Positions 34,067 to 47,800 of a stretch of 64,000 bases of DNA are shown here, in pieces. Position 1 is the first letter of the stretch; each line of letters starts with the position of its first letter. The notes beneath the pieces are model-generated. The model was given only the letters and a program-made list of their open reading frames with translations, was not told the origin of the DNA and did not search any database. A program made the position numbers and the translations under genes. Origin of the DNA: Mytilus galloprovincialis (taxonomy: Eukaryota; Mollusca; Bivalvia; Mytilida; Mytilidae); NCBI RefSeq assembly GCF_965363235.1, contig NC_134841.1, positions 34,873,440 to 34,937,439 on the forward strand, given 5' to 3'.

Positions 34067-36892
34067 AAAATGTTACAATCCTAACCGGGACCTCGGTTGT
34101 AAACTTCAGACTTACATGTATAAGAACATCACATTCATATATCACCAAATTAAAGATTGCTTTTTTTCGTATGTTAACATATACATGTAATGAGATGATC
34201 CAGTTCTCTATATAAAGCCCTTTCTTTCTCTGGAGCATAATAAATTGGCAAGCATTGCAAAGTTTTTAGATTGTTTTAGTCAGATATCATAACTATAGGT
34301 CTTTGATTTGATATATATAGCAAAACACTCAACTGCATGTACATACTTCAACTTCAAAATAATTCTCTCTGTTTGCTAAATAACTGGGGCTTCACCCCAG
34401 ACTTCCCCGGGCGCTGCCCTGGACCTGCTGGGGGCCATAAATGGCCCTCGGATCCACTTATACTTAGTATAGCTTAGTAACTTAAAAGTCGAAGGCACAA
34501 TTAGGACAACGGCATTTTAACTGACCATTTAAGCGAACTTTTGTTAATAAAATTCTATCTCACAAAAATATGAAATATATTTCTAAATTATGCATTCAAT
34601 TTACGGCACAATTTGCCCTAATCAAAAGAGATCAAGGTGCTCACTAGTATATGGAATATGAACAACAATCTTACCATGCATATTGATTGATAGGCATACG
34701 GTTATTTGTTTGTGTCCGATGGACCCGCACTTACGAACGAGTCGGCCAACAGTCCAACCATCATTGAATAGTTTTGCATATACGAATTGGTAATAAGAAC
34801 TTCGAGTCACTTCTGTTTAACCATCTTAGATCGAAAAAAAGATTAATTTTTTGAAAAAAGGGACCAAAATTTGTTTCGCATTGCTCCGCTCGGCGAACAC
34901 CTAGTTTGGCAACTTCTGCATGCACATCATTATAAGTCTACCAACGCCCTTATATTTCACCAATCTCAACAGCAGAATATATATAATGAAGTATGAAGTA
35001 AATTTCGTTATACTACGTTATACTACATATGAGTATTTTAATTAGATTGGATCCAAACGTACTACAGATTATGCATGATGTGTAATGAAAAAAAAGTTCC
35101 CTTAAATGTCTTAAATATGACGGTTACAGCCCAATGCCAGGGTATATAACGACAATTGAAATGATGCTAATAGATAAATACCAGAATTCCGAACGAAAGG
35201 TGCTACAGATTAGCTTACTTCTACCAATCCCAACGACAATATTTATAAAGTTTGAAGTACTTTGATTGAAGCATCCCCGGATTCAATCATTATTCGACTT
35301 GTTAAAAAACTATAAAATTATTGGTGCAAATTTTGTAAAACATTGATCTGAGCATACTCATCATGACATCATGCATAACCTGAAGTATAATAGTGAAAGA
35401 AATGTGCAAAATTACTAAAATATAATGGGTTTAACTTAAGGGAGTAGGCTGACACTGCTCAGGTCGAAATCCAAGCCACCGAGAATATGATAACTCTTTC
35501 AAGACAAAAAAATCTATCAAAAATGGAAATTCTTCTTCAAGTTTCATAACGTAATATTGTTTGTATGCTAAGTAGCTTCATGCCCTCCTGGGGCCCTAAT
35601 TTGGTAAATAAAAATATTCTATTTTATATCATATTACTATATTTAGCTTTTGTATGATCTGTTGACGGACAGACGGCGACCGGACAGACCGTGAGATGAA
35701 CTTGTGACCTAGTTACACGCCAATTTTGAACTAAGAAAAAAAACATATTTTCCTCAAAATGCGCGCTCGATCTTATATTTTCTGCATAGTCTCAGATGAA
35801 ATCAATAAATTTTCTTACTTTCAAGCCACGCCGCCGGAAAAGCAGCGGTCTCCGTAATAGTATCTATTCAAACTTGCCGCCAAAATGTCATTTCCCTTTG
35901 GAATTTGACATGTCTGCGCAGACACTGGATGTAGTTCCTGGAAACCTCACAACCGTATTACTTAAAATAAAATATTCATGCACATGATTCATACGGAATG
36001 CAGTTTACTACTTTTAAGCAAAATTGAAATCCATCAGTATAATTTACTTGTTAGGAATTGATTTCGTTTCAATTTAGAGTTAATTAAACGAATAAAATCA
36101 CTATATTTTAAGAACTATTTGACCTGAACGTCACTTCCGGGTATGATCAAGATATAGAATTTCGACGATTCTAATGTTTTGGTGTTACGATTAACATTGG
36201 TGTCATTCAGAATGTCTGATTGATTACCATTTGATCAATGCCATAATCATTACAGACACAGACAATACAATGGGAAACCCCACCGCTTTTTAAAAAGGAT
36301 GATCTACATGAAAATGCAATAGGTATATACGCACTTTGAGCGACATTGAGGAAGAGATGCATGTCCTAGTAGAATCAAATGATGGCCTTGGCACTTGTAT
36401 GACCTTAAATTTCTTCTTAAACTCGTCTGTAACTTCACTTGAAGCCCAAAAAGTAAATTTACTCCCCCAAGGAAGAGATCTGATACTTCAAAGTCCGAAA
36501 AATTTCGTGAGCATTTTCAAACCGCAAATGGCGTACATTTGTCATTTTCCTATATCAAATTATGGTCTACCAGAAATTGGCAGAAAGCACTGTTATTTGA
36601 ATATACATCGGCAAATCTTGTGAACTAGTTGGTTGTTGTTTGCCTTATGTCATATTTCAGTCATTTTGCACATTCCAGACATTCACAGTTGTCAGAGGTA
36701 ACTTTGCACAGGTTAGGGCATATAAGGCACAAAATGTGCACCATAATTCAGTTACCTTGTTTTGTAACCCCCATTGACATAATGGTTACATTGGTTACAC
36801 TCATACAAACTATCATAAATCATCATATTCAGAAATTCTCAAATCCTGGTACATTTGTATATCTAGGTGAGGGAAGATCTTGGTAAATGGTA
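34067..36892. other. intergenic with short repeat fragments, no gene assigned
   Basis: Contains GC-richer repeat-like pieces at 34380-34450 (gggcgctgccctggacctgc) and 34870-34915 (cgcattgctccgctcggcg). The stretch 35660-36170 is somewhat richer in CpG and could hold promoter sequence for the gene at 38.6 kb; this is speculative. A 95-codon open frame (36336-36623) lacks an early ATG and has no known match. Confidence 0.35.
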
Positions 36893-37081
36893 GTCCAAAT
36901 AATTATCAATTTATGATGTCTTGAAAGGCTATTATATATTTTTTCTTTGAAGCCTTACATAGATGTAAGGCGTCAAAGGAAAAAAATATAATAGCCTTTC
37001 AAGACGATATAATAATTTGGACTTTAAGGCTTCAAAGAAAAAAAATATAATAGCCTTTCAAGATGTCATAATTATTTGGAC
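36893..37081. mobile_element. 189 bp foldback MITE
   Basis: The ends gtccaaataattat and ataattatttggac are inverted and flanked by TA (36891-36892, 37082-37083). The arms continue with cttgaaaggctattatat and its complement. A third partial arm copy at about 37010-37060 shows an internal duplication. Confidence 0.75.
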
Positions 37082-37439
37082 TAGGTACATGTAGATGGAT
37101 AAACATTTAAAATATCTAAAATGGGTACTATTAATACACTACTACATGTATCCCATTTATAGGTATTGTCCTTTACCCCAAAACTAGTATTATAAATTTT
37201 CAGTGATAAAGATATGACATTTGGGTTTCAATAATGAATATATTTTCTCATCTTGCTCATGCCCATGGATCAAACATTCTGTTAAAGGACAACAATTTCC
37301 CTCAAAGGACCATGAGTGGCATCACTGAAATATCAACAGAGTAACCTTTTAAAAATTTTGGTGGCGTCACTTATGATGTTCATACATGTATGTTATGCCC
37401 CTTTTCCAATGGAATACTTGCTATTTAGAACTTGCTATT

Positions 37440-37862
37440 GGAATTAGATTTTCTGTCAGGAAATAACACATTCGGTCTGTGGTTAAAGTTTTATAAAATT
37501 TTTATAACTTTCTTATACTATTTTGGATTTGTACCGAACTTGGCCAGAAGCTTGTTTATGATCAAAAGCTAGTAGTTAAAAGGATTTTTTTTAAATTTGT
37601 ACCTGTGTATCTGTATTTTACTTATAAATGGACTTAGTTTTTCTTCCAGTCAACATTACATACAGTCTGCAGTTAAGATTTTTTAAAACATTTTTTAAAA
37701 CATTTATTAGAATCATAAATTATCCTGGATTTTTATCAAACTTGGACAGAAGCCTCTTACAATCAAAAGATAATTTAAATAGGAATATTTTTATTATTTT
37801 TTTCCCTCATTTTTGTTTAGCCTGCAATTAACAGCAAAAGTAGGCGAGACACTGGGTTTCGC
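37440..37862 (+). repeat. degenerate tandem-repeat element, two ~200 bp units
   Basis: Both units carry a (g/t)tt..ac(c/a)(g/a)aacttgg.cagaagc..., atcaaaag, aggaat(a/t)tttt pattern (near 37530 and 37735). The block ends with gtttagcctgcaattaacagc followed by aaaagtaggcgagacactgg, resembling an inverted or decayed family C-type terminus. Confidence 0.45.
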
Positions 37863-38109
37863 AAAACCCTAACACATTTTTTTGTAAGCAGGACATGTGA
37901 AAATCAAATAATTGTGACGTGAAAATGGGGAATGAAGTCTAGCAGGACACAGGAAATTACAAAAAAAATAGAATTCCTTACATACAATGTACATAGTGTA
38001 AGCGAGATACAAGAATCGGTCAAAACAGTAAGCAGGATCCAGGATCAGAACCCCCCCAATGAGACCCCCTCAAATGGACAAAAATACAAATACTAGTCTA
38101 CAAATACAA

Positions 38110-38260
38110 GTTTGCCTCAACCAAATGTAATGAAATTAGCAGAATGGTTATTACCAATAAACTCAGATCAAGTACTAATTTGGGTAGCATCAGCCGTCTA
38201 TTTTACTACTCTTGAGTACTGTCCCTTTATAATGTATGCAAGCATGGGGCATCATCTGTT
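38110..38260 (+). repeat. repeat K (copy 1)
   Basis: Shares with 39650-39790 the order ccaataaac/ccaccaaac, cagatc, a ggtagc/ggtggt block, ctcttgagta/gttcttgagtt and gtccctttataa. A 72-codon open frame crossing it is not a gene. Confidence 0.45.
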
Positions 38261-38621
38261 TCCCAGTGACAAATTCCCCATTTATTTCTTACTAAAATAT
38301 CAATCAGTACACAGTCTGATAAAAGTATGACTATACATGTATTCATTGTTGAAAAAAAAGTATTATTTTAAGTAAGATTTCCCCAAGTTATATCTAGCTA
38401 GTTGAATGTGAACTTATACATGTATATACTGAAACTAGGGATAAAAAAAATTACAGAACAGGGTCACCCACTATCCTTTAGAAAACATGAATTTGAATTG
38501 TTATCAGTTGTGAACACCATTGACAAAAAATGATTGACAACAAGCATGACAAGTTACATATATGCAATCCTGATTTACATGTGTAGCATTATTTATTCTT
38601 ATATTGCTTTATATTTTTTAG

Positions 38622-38846
38622 AAATGGCGGGAATGCCTTTAATTCCAGTGGAATCTAGAAGTTTGCTGTTAACTGATATTGAAAGGGTTTAAATATATAC
38701 CTGCTGGTAAAATGTCAGCAGAGTAAAATAAAAGGAGATGGAGTTTTCTTGGAATCTGTGTCGTCATATCCACAAAATTTATATATTGATAAAATAGACA
38801 TGCCACTTGTTTGTTGAAAGATAAACAAAGTCAAGCTTTTTATCTC
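38622..38846 (+). other. probable 5'UTR with four upstream ORFs
   Basis: A good acceptor (tattgctttatattttttag, AG at 38620-38621) suggests that the exon carrying the KIAA0232-like start begins at 38622. Between it and the ATG at 38847 lie four short ATG frames, each closed before the main start: 38624-38692 (22 codons), 38712-38726, 38738-38797 and 38800-38817. None is in frame with the main ORF. Confidence 0.45.
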
Positions 38847-41800
38847 ATGAAGTATCCAGAGCATAAGTTGTCAATGGAAACGGCTTTGCCGTCATCGGTA
38901 CAAAGTTGGCTCGGGAATGAACTGGAGATAAGAGGTATTGACTCTGTTATTTACTCACGCTACATAATTCACCTGCTTCTTGAAGATCATGATGAAGAAT
39001 GCATGGAATATTTGGAACTTTTCTTCAATCCAAGACTTAATGTCCAAAGCAAAGTGAAAAGAAGAAGACGCAGCCTAGAAGAAAAGAAAAAAAAGGCTGC
39101 CATTGAATGTCTTCAGGCTGTCTCCGATGAGGTAATTATAATATTTGAGGTGGTTTGCATTATATACATGTATGTACATTGTAGTTTCAAAGGAAGCAAA
39201 TTGGTTATATGTCTCTTTAATCTAGTCTTTGAATCTACAAGGATGTTTATTACCAGTTTTATCCGCATTTTCGATGAAATATTGGTTATTGATTTGGGAA
39301 TGTACATGTACAGGAGACGACGGATGGGCGGGTGGCTACCAAACAGTGTCTCCTCAATAACATGAAAACGCTTTGACAATTTTTTTTCAAATTTAGATAT
39401 GTTATTACCTCTGACTAAATGAAGGTCAAGTATAAATTTCACGATTTTAGCTTTTCTCTTCGTTGAGCTATCTTCCTTTTTAATTTCTATAATTGATATT
39501 TTTAATGTGATTGAGTTATTTCTCTTTGAAAAGAAATGATTAATTATATATAAAGTTTTATTAAATTAACATGAGTAATTTTCACCTGTTGATAGATAAA
39601 TTAAGCACATCCCAAAATTAGTTTTTCTTCACTTTTATTGTCTAAATCAAATTTATGAAACTTGTGCACAATGCTTATTACCACCAAACACAGATCTAGA
39701 TTGAATATGGGTGGTGTCACTTTCACCGTTCTTGAGTTATCACTGGTTATGTCCCTTTATAAATGAAAAGTCTACTAAATTTGCCTTTTCCACACCTTGA
39801 ATAAAAAAACAATTTGTCTCAACCAAATCAAACATTGGGGGTGGGGGTCTGGGTCAAACATTGAAAGTAAAGCAATGTATGTGGAGTATCACATGAAACA
39901 ACAATCTCATGAATTACTATGAAATAAGTTATATAACAATTATTTAAAAATCTTGAATTGTCTCAATGATTCCTTCTTCTGTTAGTTTTCACTTGTGTAT
40001 TGAATTTAATGTAAACATGTTTAACAACATGTAAATATGTGATATCTCAATCTATGTGTTCTATCATTGTAGAATTGTGGCATTGAACAACTTGTAGAAG
40101 AGCTTTGCATTAAATTAAAAGAATTAAGTCAGTCATCAGGTAAGATATATTTAAGTTGATGATCAATATTTAACTTGTATTCTTATTTGATTTTAAGTTT
40201 CAGTACTGTTTAAAAGTAAAAATATATATGGACCATAATTTGCTATTGGGCTCCGTTTCCTATAACTATAGAAAAGTGATAAAATGTGAATTACTGTAAG
40301 AAAAGTTGTAACTACATCTAAAGATGCCATTATTTTTATCAACATACAAGTGTATGCTACTCTTCCCTAGAAAAAAAATTGAAATTAACAAATTTCAAAG
40401 ATTATACGACCGTATTTGTGTGTCGTTTCTCGCGTTACTTTTCGCGTCCGAAGTGCATAACGCTGACTAATTTATAGATAATCGTCACCGGCAAATTCGT
40501 AATTTTTGCTTTAAAATAACAAAGAACATCGACCAATAAGAATAGTGAGAAGAAAATGCCGAGAACTATAAGTATTTCTGTAGCAGGTGTAAGAACACTG
40601 TCATTATTTTGGTTTCCCATTTCGTAACGCACATTTTAGATGGTTTAATCTGCTTTGTTGTAAAAGAATTCTTTGCAACAATATGCAAATACGAACTCTC
40701 GCGAGATGTTCAAACAGGTAAATCAGAGATGATTTACATTCTTGTTTTGTTCTTCGTAATAATTAAGTTAGAAAATGATGTTATCGTTATGCGTTACATT
40801 TCACACGAAACAGAAGTCCATTTATTTATTAAAATTGTTTTTGTCGTTAAGTTCTAATCATTTCCGGTTATACGTGAAACATGTGACTAACATGTGATCA
40901 CGCCCTTACAGCCGGATATACGAAATACTAGGTCTAAACATTGTATTTGTTTCCAACGGGATGTAAGCACACATAATCTGTAGGCTTGTTTCGTCTTGTT
41001 TAAAAAAGGAAAAATACAATTTTCAAAGAGATTGCGCCGGGGGTCTATTATTTTTCCTATGTGCATAATGATACATCCGATCTTGTGTGAAAATAAATGC
41101 CCAATGACTTGACAAAATCGATTTCAGATTTGACCGACGTTTTAACACACTTCGTTTCCCAATAACGATGTAAAGGGTCATTGGAAAATTCAATTGAAAT
41201 TACGTCTCCTATCATGGTGCCGATGTTCGTTGGATTGATTTAGCTTCAACAGTAAATATTACTGGATATTTTAGGTGAATAAAGATAATTTAATAAAAAA
41301 TACATGTTAATGTACCGTTACACTTGGAATGTACAAAGTTGGTATCTTTGTCACAATTTTTAATTAATTTTTAGCTCACCTGGTCCGAAGGGCCAAGTGA
41401 GCTTTTCCCATCACTTGGCGTCCGTCGTCGTCGTCCGTCGTCTGTCGTCCGTCGTCGTCTGTCGTCGTTAACTTTTACAAAAATCTTCTCCTCTGAAACT
41501 ACTGGGCCAAATTAAACCAAACTTGGTTACAATCATCATTGGGGTATCTAGTTTAAAAAATGTGTGGCGTGACCCGGCCAACCAACCAAGATGGCCGTCA
41601 TGGCTAAAAATAGAACATAGGGGTAAAATGCAGTTTTTGGCTTATAACTCAAAAACCAAAGCATTTAGAGCAAATCTGACATGGGGTAAAATTGTTTATC
41701 AGGTCAAGATCTATCTGCCCTCAAATTTTCAAATGAATGCGACAACCCGTTATTGGGTTGCTGCCCCTGAACTGGTAATTTTTGGGAATTTTTGCTGTTT

Positions 41801-44800
41801 TTGGCTATTATCTTGAATATTATTATAGATAGAGATTAACTGTAAACAGCAATAATGTTCAGCAAAATAAGATTTACAAATAAGTCAACATGACCAAAAT
41901 GGTTAGTTGACCCCTTTAGGAGTTATTGACCTTTATAGTCAATTTTAAACCATTTTTCGTAAATCTTAGTAATCTTTTACAAAAATCTTCTCCTCTGAAA
42001 CTACTGGGACAAATTAATCCAAACTTGGCCATAATCATCTTTGGGATATCTAGTTTAAAAAATGTGTGGCGTGACCCGGCAAACCAACCAAGATGGCCGC
42101 CATGGCTAAAAATAGAACATAGGGGTAAAATGCAGTTTTTGGCTTATAACTCAAAAACCAAAGCATTTAGAGCAAATCTGACATGCGGTAAAAGTGTTTA
42201 TCAGGTCCAGATCTATCTGTCCTGAAATTTTCAGATGAATTGGACAACCTGTTGTTGGGTTGCTGCCCCTGAATTGGTAATTTTAAGGAAATTTTGCTGT
42301 TTTTGGTTATTATCTTGAATATTATTATAGATAGAGATAAACTGTAAACAGCAATAATGTTCAGCAAAGTAAGATTTACAAATAAGTCAGCATGACCAAA
42401 ATGGTCAGTTGACCCCTTTAGGAGTTATTGCCCTTTATAGTCAATTTTTAACCATTTTTTCGTAAATCTTAGTAATCTTTTACAAAAATCTTCTTCTCTG
42501 AAACTACTGGGCCAAATTAAACTAAACTTGGCCACAATCATCATAGGGGTAACATGTTTAAAAAAATGTGTGGGGTGACCCGGCCAACCAACCAAGATGG
42601 CCGCCATGGCTAAAAATAGAACATAGGGGTAAAATGCAGTTTTTGGCTTATAACTCAAAAACCAAAGCATTTAGAGCAAATCTGACAACTGGTAAAATTG
42701 TTAATCAGGTCAAGATCTATCTGCCTTCAAATTTTCAGATGAATTCAACAACCCGTTGTTGGGTTGCTGCCCCTAAATTGGTAATTTTAAGAAAATTTTA
42801 CTGTTTTTGGTTATTATCTTGAATATTATTATAGATAGAGATTAACTGTAAACAGCAATAATGTTCAGCAAAATAAGATTTACAAATAAGTGAACTTGAC
42901 CGAAATGGTCAGTTGACCCCTTTAGGAGTTATTGCCTTTTATAGTAAATTTTTAACCATTTTTCCGTAAATCTTAGTAATCTTTTACAAAAATCTTCTTC
43001 TCTGAAACTACTGGGCCAAATTAATCCAAACTTGGCCACAATCATCTTTGGGGTATCTAGTTTAAAAAATGTGTCCGGTGACCTGGCCATCCAACCAAGA
43101 TGGTTGCCATAGCTAAAAATAAAACATAGGGGTAAAATGCAGTTTTTGGCTTATAACTCAAAAACCAAAGCATTTAGAGCAAATCTGACATTGGGTTGAA
43201 TTGTTTATCAGGTCAAAATCTATCTACCCTGAAATTTCGGATGAATCAGACAACCCGTTGTTGGGTTGCTGTCCCTAAATTGGTAATTTTAAGGAAATTT
43301 TACTGTTTTGGGTTATCATCTTGAATATTATTATAGATAGAGATAAACTTTAAACAGCAATAATGTACAGCAAAGTAAGATTTACAAATAAGTCAACATG
43401 ACTGAAATGGTCAATTGACCCCCTAAGGAGTTATTGTCCTTTATAGTCAATTTAGTTCATTATAGATAGAGATAATTGTAAGCAGCAAGAATGTTCAGTA
43501 AAGTAAGATGTACAAACACATTATCATCACCAAAACACAATTTTGTCATGAATCCATCTTCTTCCTTTGTTTAATATTCACATAGACCAAGGTGAGCGAC
43601 ACAGGCTCTTTAGAGCCTCTAGTTTTTATTCATGTTCTTCAAACACTTATCAGAAACGCAATAAACTTGTCAAAGGAAAAGTAAACTTTTACCATGCATG
43701 ACTTGAAAGGAAGTACTTTATTGATTTTAGCCCACTAAAGTAGGTTAAAATGTGGAAACCATGTAGATGGTGTACAAGTCACAAATATCACATGGTGCCT
43801 ATTTTAAAGATGCTAATTCCAAGTTAAAAGTTGTTTTCTTTACTGGATTTAAAGAATTTTACATTACCAATGATTTGGAATAAATTGTATATAACTGGAA
43901 TTTCAAAACCAAATATAAATACATTTTTTTGGCTAAAACATCAAGATACAACGATTATGGTATCCTGTATCAATGAAGAAAATACGGAAATTCCTGAATA
44001 AATTGTACTAATTGTTTTCAAAACAAGCACATATTTAGGAGTTTTATAATACTGTTACATTTAAGATGGATTTTAAGAAAAAGTATACTGTTCAGATCAT
44101 TTTAAGCAGATTTTGCAATAAAATAAAACTAAAAAAATGCTTTCGGTTTCTTATGGTTTCCTGTCGCGTTTAAAAAAAACTTTAATTTAACATTGAAAAT
44201 AGATTTTAAATATTAACATGAAGCAAGTAACACTAGTAATGGTGTTCATTTATGTCTTTTGAAATATATTGTGCAAAATAAAGAAAATAAAGATTGGTTT
44301 CCTGTTTTGTTTCCTGTCACGTAAACGGTGAATCAAAATGTATTAATTTTTTCTCGAAAAACTCAATTGTTCCATTAATACTATTCTAACATCAACACAA
44401 CCCACAGAATAAAAGTTAAAGTTTTAGAACTTATAAAAAAGGATACAAAAAGAAACCAAAGGCCGAATACCAAATTATGGTCCATATACATTCATGTATG
44501 TACAAAAACTCTATAAAGGCAAGTCAAACATTGTCTTTATAATGTCTTATGTAAACAGCAGGGGTTTCAGCTAGGAGTTTTGAGGGCTTTAGTCACTTTC
44601 CCTTGAGATGAAAATCAGCTTTATTTTTGGTAACAGTAAGGGATCATTGACATATATGTTGCTAGCTATAGATATGCTCAAGTCCTTCAATGACCAGGAT
44701 CTTTTAAGGCATTGGACATGCTACAAATGTAGGCAGTCATGGCAAGTTTTGACTGGTGTGATGCTTAAATAGAAGATTAGAACAAGAAGCCACAAATTTA

Positions 44801-47800
44801 GTTCACAATTCCAGTTAATTTTAGAGAACATCCTGATCAAGTAAAGTTGTGTATAATGAAATATAAAATTTGATGTTGCATAGTGTAAATAACATAATCA
44901 ACCTTAATAAAAAAAAAAGGAAATAGCTGATCTCAAAGGTACACCATCTACTTGCCACATTATTTACTGTGTTACAACCCTATATAAAGCTTAGGTACAG
45001 GAAAGGCATTACATAGACCACCAAAAGCTATATTTTAATGTAGCCTAGGTGGTCCAGTTGTATAGAGAACTAGACACAGTGCTGTTAATGTTGCAAAAAT
45101 ATCATGGAAGGAAGGGTTCGAATCTCTCAGAGGGAAAAATAAAAAAATTGCTAAAGCATATTTAAACATCTAACATTGTTGGACTAAATTTGAGATGAAT
45201 TATAATGATAAGATCTGATTCAGATGACTAAGATATTGTTGTGTAATCCATGGTCAATCTTAAATGATATATTACAGGTTCTGATGACACAGATCAAGGA
45301 GACAGTAGTACCCCTTCCCTAAGTGATGGAAGTTCTTCTGAATTGGAAGATCCAGCTGAAAGGTAAATATAGTACACAAAATAAAAAAAAGATTGTATGA
45401 ACCTCATATCCTACCTAAAAAATGAACAAAGTCTAGACATCAGACAAGCCATGAAGTCTTAAACTTGAGAACATTTTGTATTGATTTTGGATGAATTAAA
45501 AATGACCTATGGATGGCCCAAAAATTATGGATGGCATTTACTGGGAAGGTTTATTTTTCAATACATGAAATATGCAAAATATAGTAAAAAATCTTTGTTG
45601 ATGTTATATATTTCATCTGACGTTTCGATGACAATGCAGTGTTCTCCCCAGGATTTTTGGATAGCGCTGTGGTAAGCGCGTGATTTTCGACAATTCTCAG
45701 TAACTTTGTCGCGGCGCGCGGTTGGTTTGTAATTGATTTGTTATGTGTTTTTCTTATATAATGCTATTGATGTTTTCTCTTGTAATGATGTCCTCATCAT
45801 GCTCATGGAAGTTACCCCTTTGTTTGCTAATGTTATTGTCTGGATATAGACATGATAGAAGAAAAGTCTTTTTGTCTCCATTGTAAATTCATATAATCCT
45901 CATATTATCTGTCTATAAAACCCAAGGAGAAGTCTTTTCCATGGTGGGTCTATACCAGACTGCCTAGATGTGAAGATTTCTTATCACTAACAGGTGATGT
46001 TGCAGAACATGTAGGACCAACAATAGTCATTGTCAGCTTCTGTGGGAAAGTTTTCAATGACAAGATTGGTATTTTTTACATTTACTTTTATTAACATTTC
46101 TAGCAAAGTACAACTTTTCAATAAAAATGAGTATAGTATTTCAAAGGAAGAAATGAAATTGCCCTTTTAATAATATTCAAATCTTATCAAAGACTTGCTT
46201 TAATAAAAAAAAAGGCTAAAATATTCCAATTATGAATATGAAAGAAATCCTTTAAAAATATTTTAAAGAGATTTTTTTTATTTCAAAGGTGAATTACCAA
46301 TCAAATACATTATGTATGCCAATTGAAACAACTACCACCTTTAAAGGTTTTGTTTGATAATTTTATAAACATTTGAATACATGCCACCAAGATTTGACAA
46401 TACTTCTTTTAGGTCTTTCCCTCCCAAATTATCTCCCTTACTGGCTGACATAACTTCCTGTTTACACCTTTGTCCTTTTTTTAGCATTAAATACTATTCC
46501 TTATCCAAGCCATCCTCTGTTTACATTAAATTTAAAGCAATATTTAATTAAGATATATTGATGATTGGTTGACAAATATCGATATTTTAAATATATTTAC
46601 ACAAAATTTTCGTTTTGTTTTATTCCCTTATCCATTTGAAAAAGAGCCATGTATGGTCAAGTAATCGTAAAATACGGGCTTATAATGAATCCCTTGATAA
46701 CAGGGATGATTCTTTCGAGTAATACAGGTTCGACAGTTCGGTTGTAAACGCAAAAAAAGTAATGATATAATCGTAGATGGTTCAAAAAATGGTCGAGACA
46801 ACGTTGTCAGAGAAGGGGGTAAAACTTCCCTTATATAATTTAGAAATGAACTTTTCAGCACCCGAGACATGTATTATATGTCTCTGTTAGCACTGTCCAT
46901 TCCTTTCATATGTTTCGGCATCTTTATAAAGCGAAAAAATGTAGCAGTGTTCTGTTAACCTTACGACGTTTAACTTGGCTTCACCCAAGCTGGACATCGA
47001 GAAAGTGAATTTCTCAAGTCTAGTATCAGCTTGGGGTTTGTTTTTCTAATCATATCCTCTTAATTGTTTTCAAAGGGTAAAATTCATTACTGTAGAATTG
47101 CTGATTAAACAGGTATTAGTTCGATTGGGTGATAATTAATACTTCAAAGACTAGCTCATTGAAGCCAATTTGATCGTTGTTAAAATCAGTGTTTGTTCAA
47201 AGTTCGTTAAACAAGTTTGTGAATGTCGTTGGGAAATGCGGTCAATTTATTTCTTCTCATTTCATTCATATATGCCTCTATATATTCATTAAATAGATGT
47301 CAATGTTGAAATCTTTGTTTATTTTGAACTCTCAACGACGCCATTTTGTAAAATTTATTAGACTGGTCCCGCGGAGTTACTTTCATACAACGGAAATAAT
47401 TCTTTCAAAAATCGTTAACCAGTCAATCACGTGATCCGAAAAGAAAAATAAGCGGGAAAATTTAAAAAATACGAAAAAAAATATAGCGACGCGGTTGAAC
47501 GGGATAGCGACGCGGTCAGTGCAATAGGACAGCGGGAAATTGAAATAGCGCTGAAAATCGCGGCGCTAAAACGGCCTGGGGAGAACACTGCAATGACAGA
47601 TCAAATTTTACATGCATAGTCTTTATTACCACAGAAATACCAAGGATGATGTTAAGACAGTGTTGGTAAAAGAAGCCCCAGTGACAAATACAAACAAAAC
47701 CCAGGATTTGACATTCAAATTCGGGGTTCATTTGTTTGAGATTTTTATTTTAAGTGCAGTCTGTGACAAACAAAACTGTCTGACATTTGGTTTGATAACC

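Noticed and set aside
36336..36623. 95-codon open frame upstream of the KIAA0232-like gene
   Set aside because: It lacks an early ATG and has no recognisable similarity or splice context. Its length is possible by chance.
41523..42822. Three similar ~80-100 codon open frames, one per repeat unit
   Set aside because: They recur because the 500 bp unit of family B recurs. No start context, no domain, and copies drift freely with stops.
43600..43622. Histone-mRNA-like stem ggctct/agagcc
   Set aside because: The stem sequence matches the histone 3' stem, but the loop is 2 nt instead of 4. It is the terminal hairpin of a repeat family and no histone gene is near.
45041..45131. Functional tRNA gene
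   Set aside because: A- and B-box-like motifs exist, but the spacing and stems do not give a cloverleaf. Kept only as a tRNA-like fragment.
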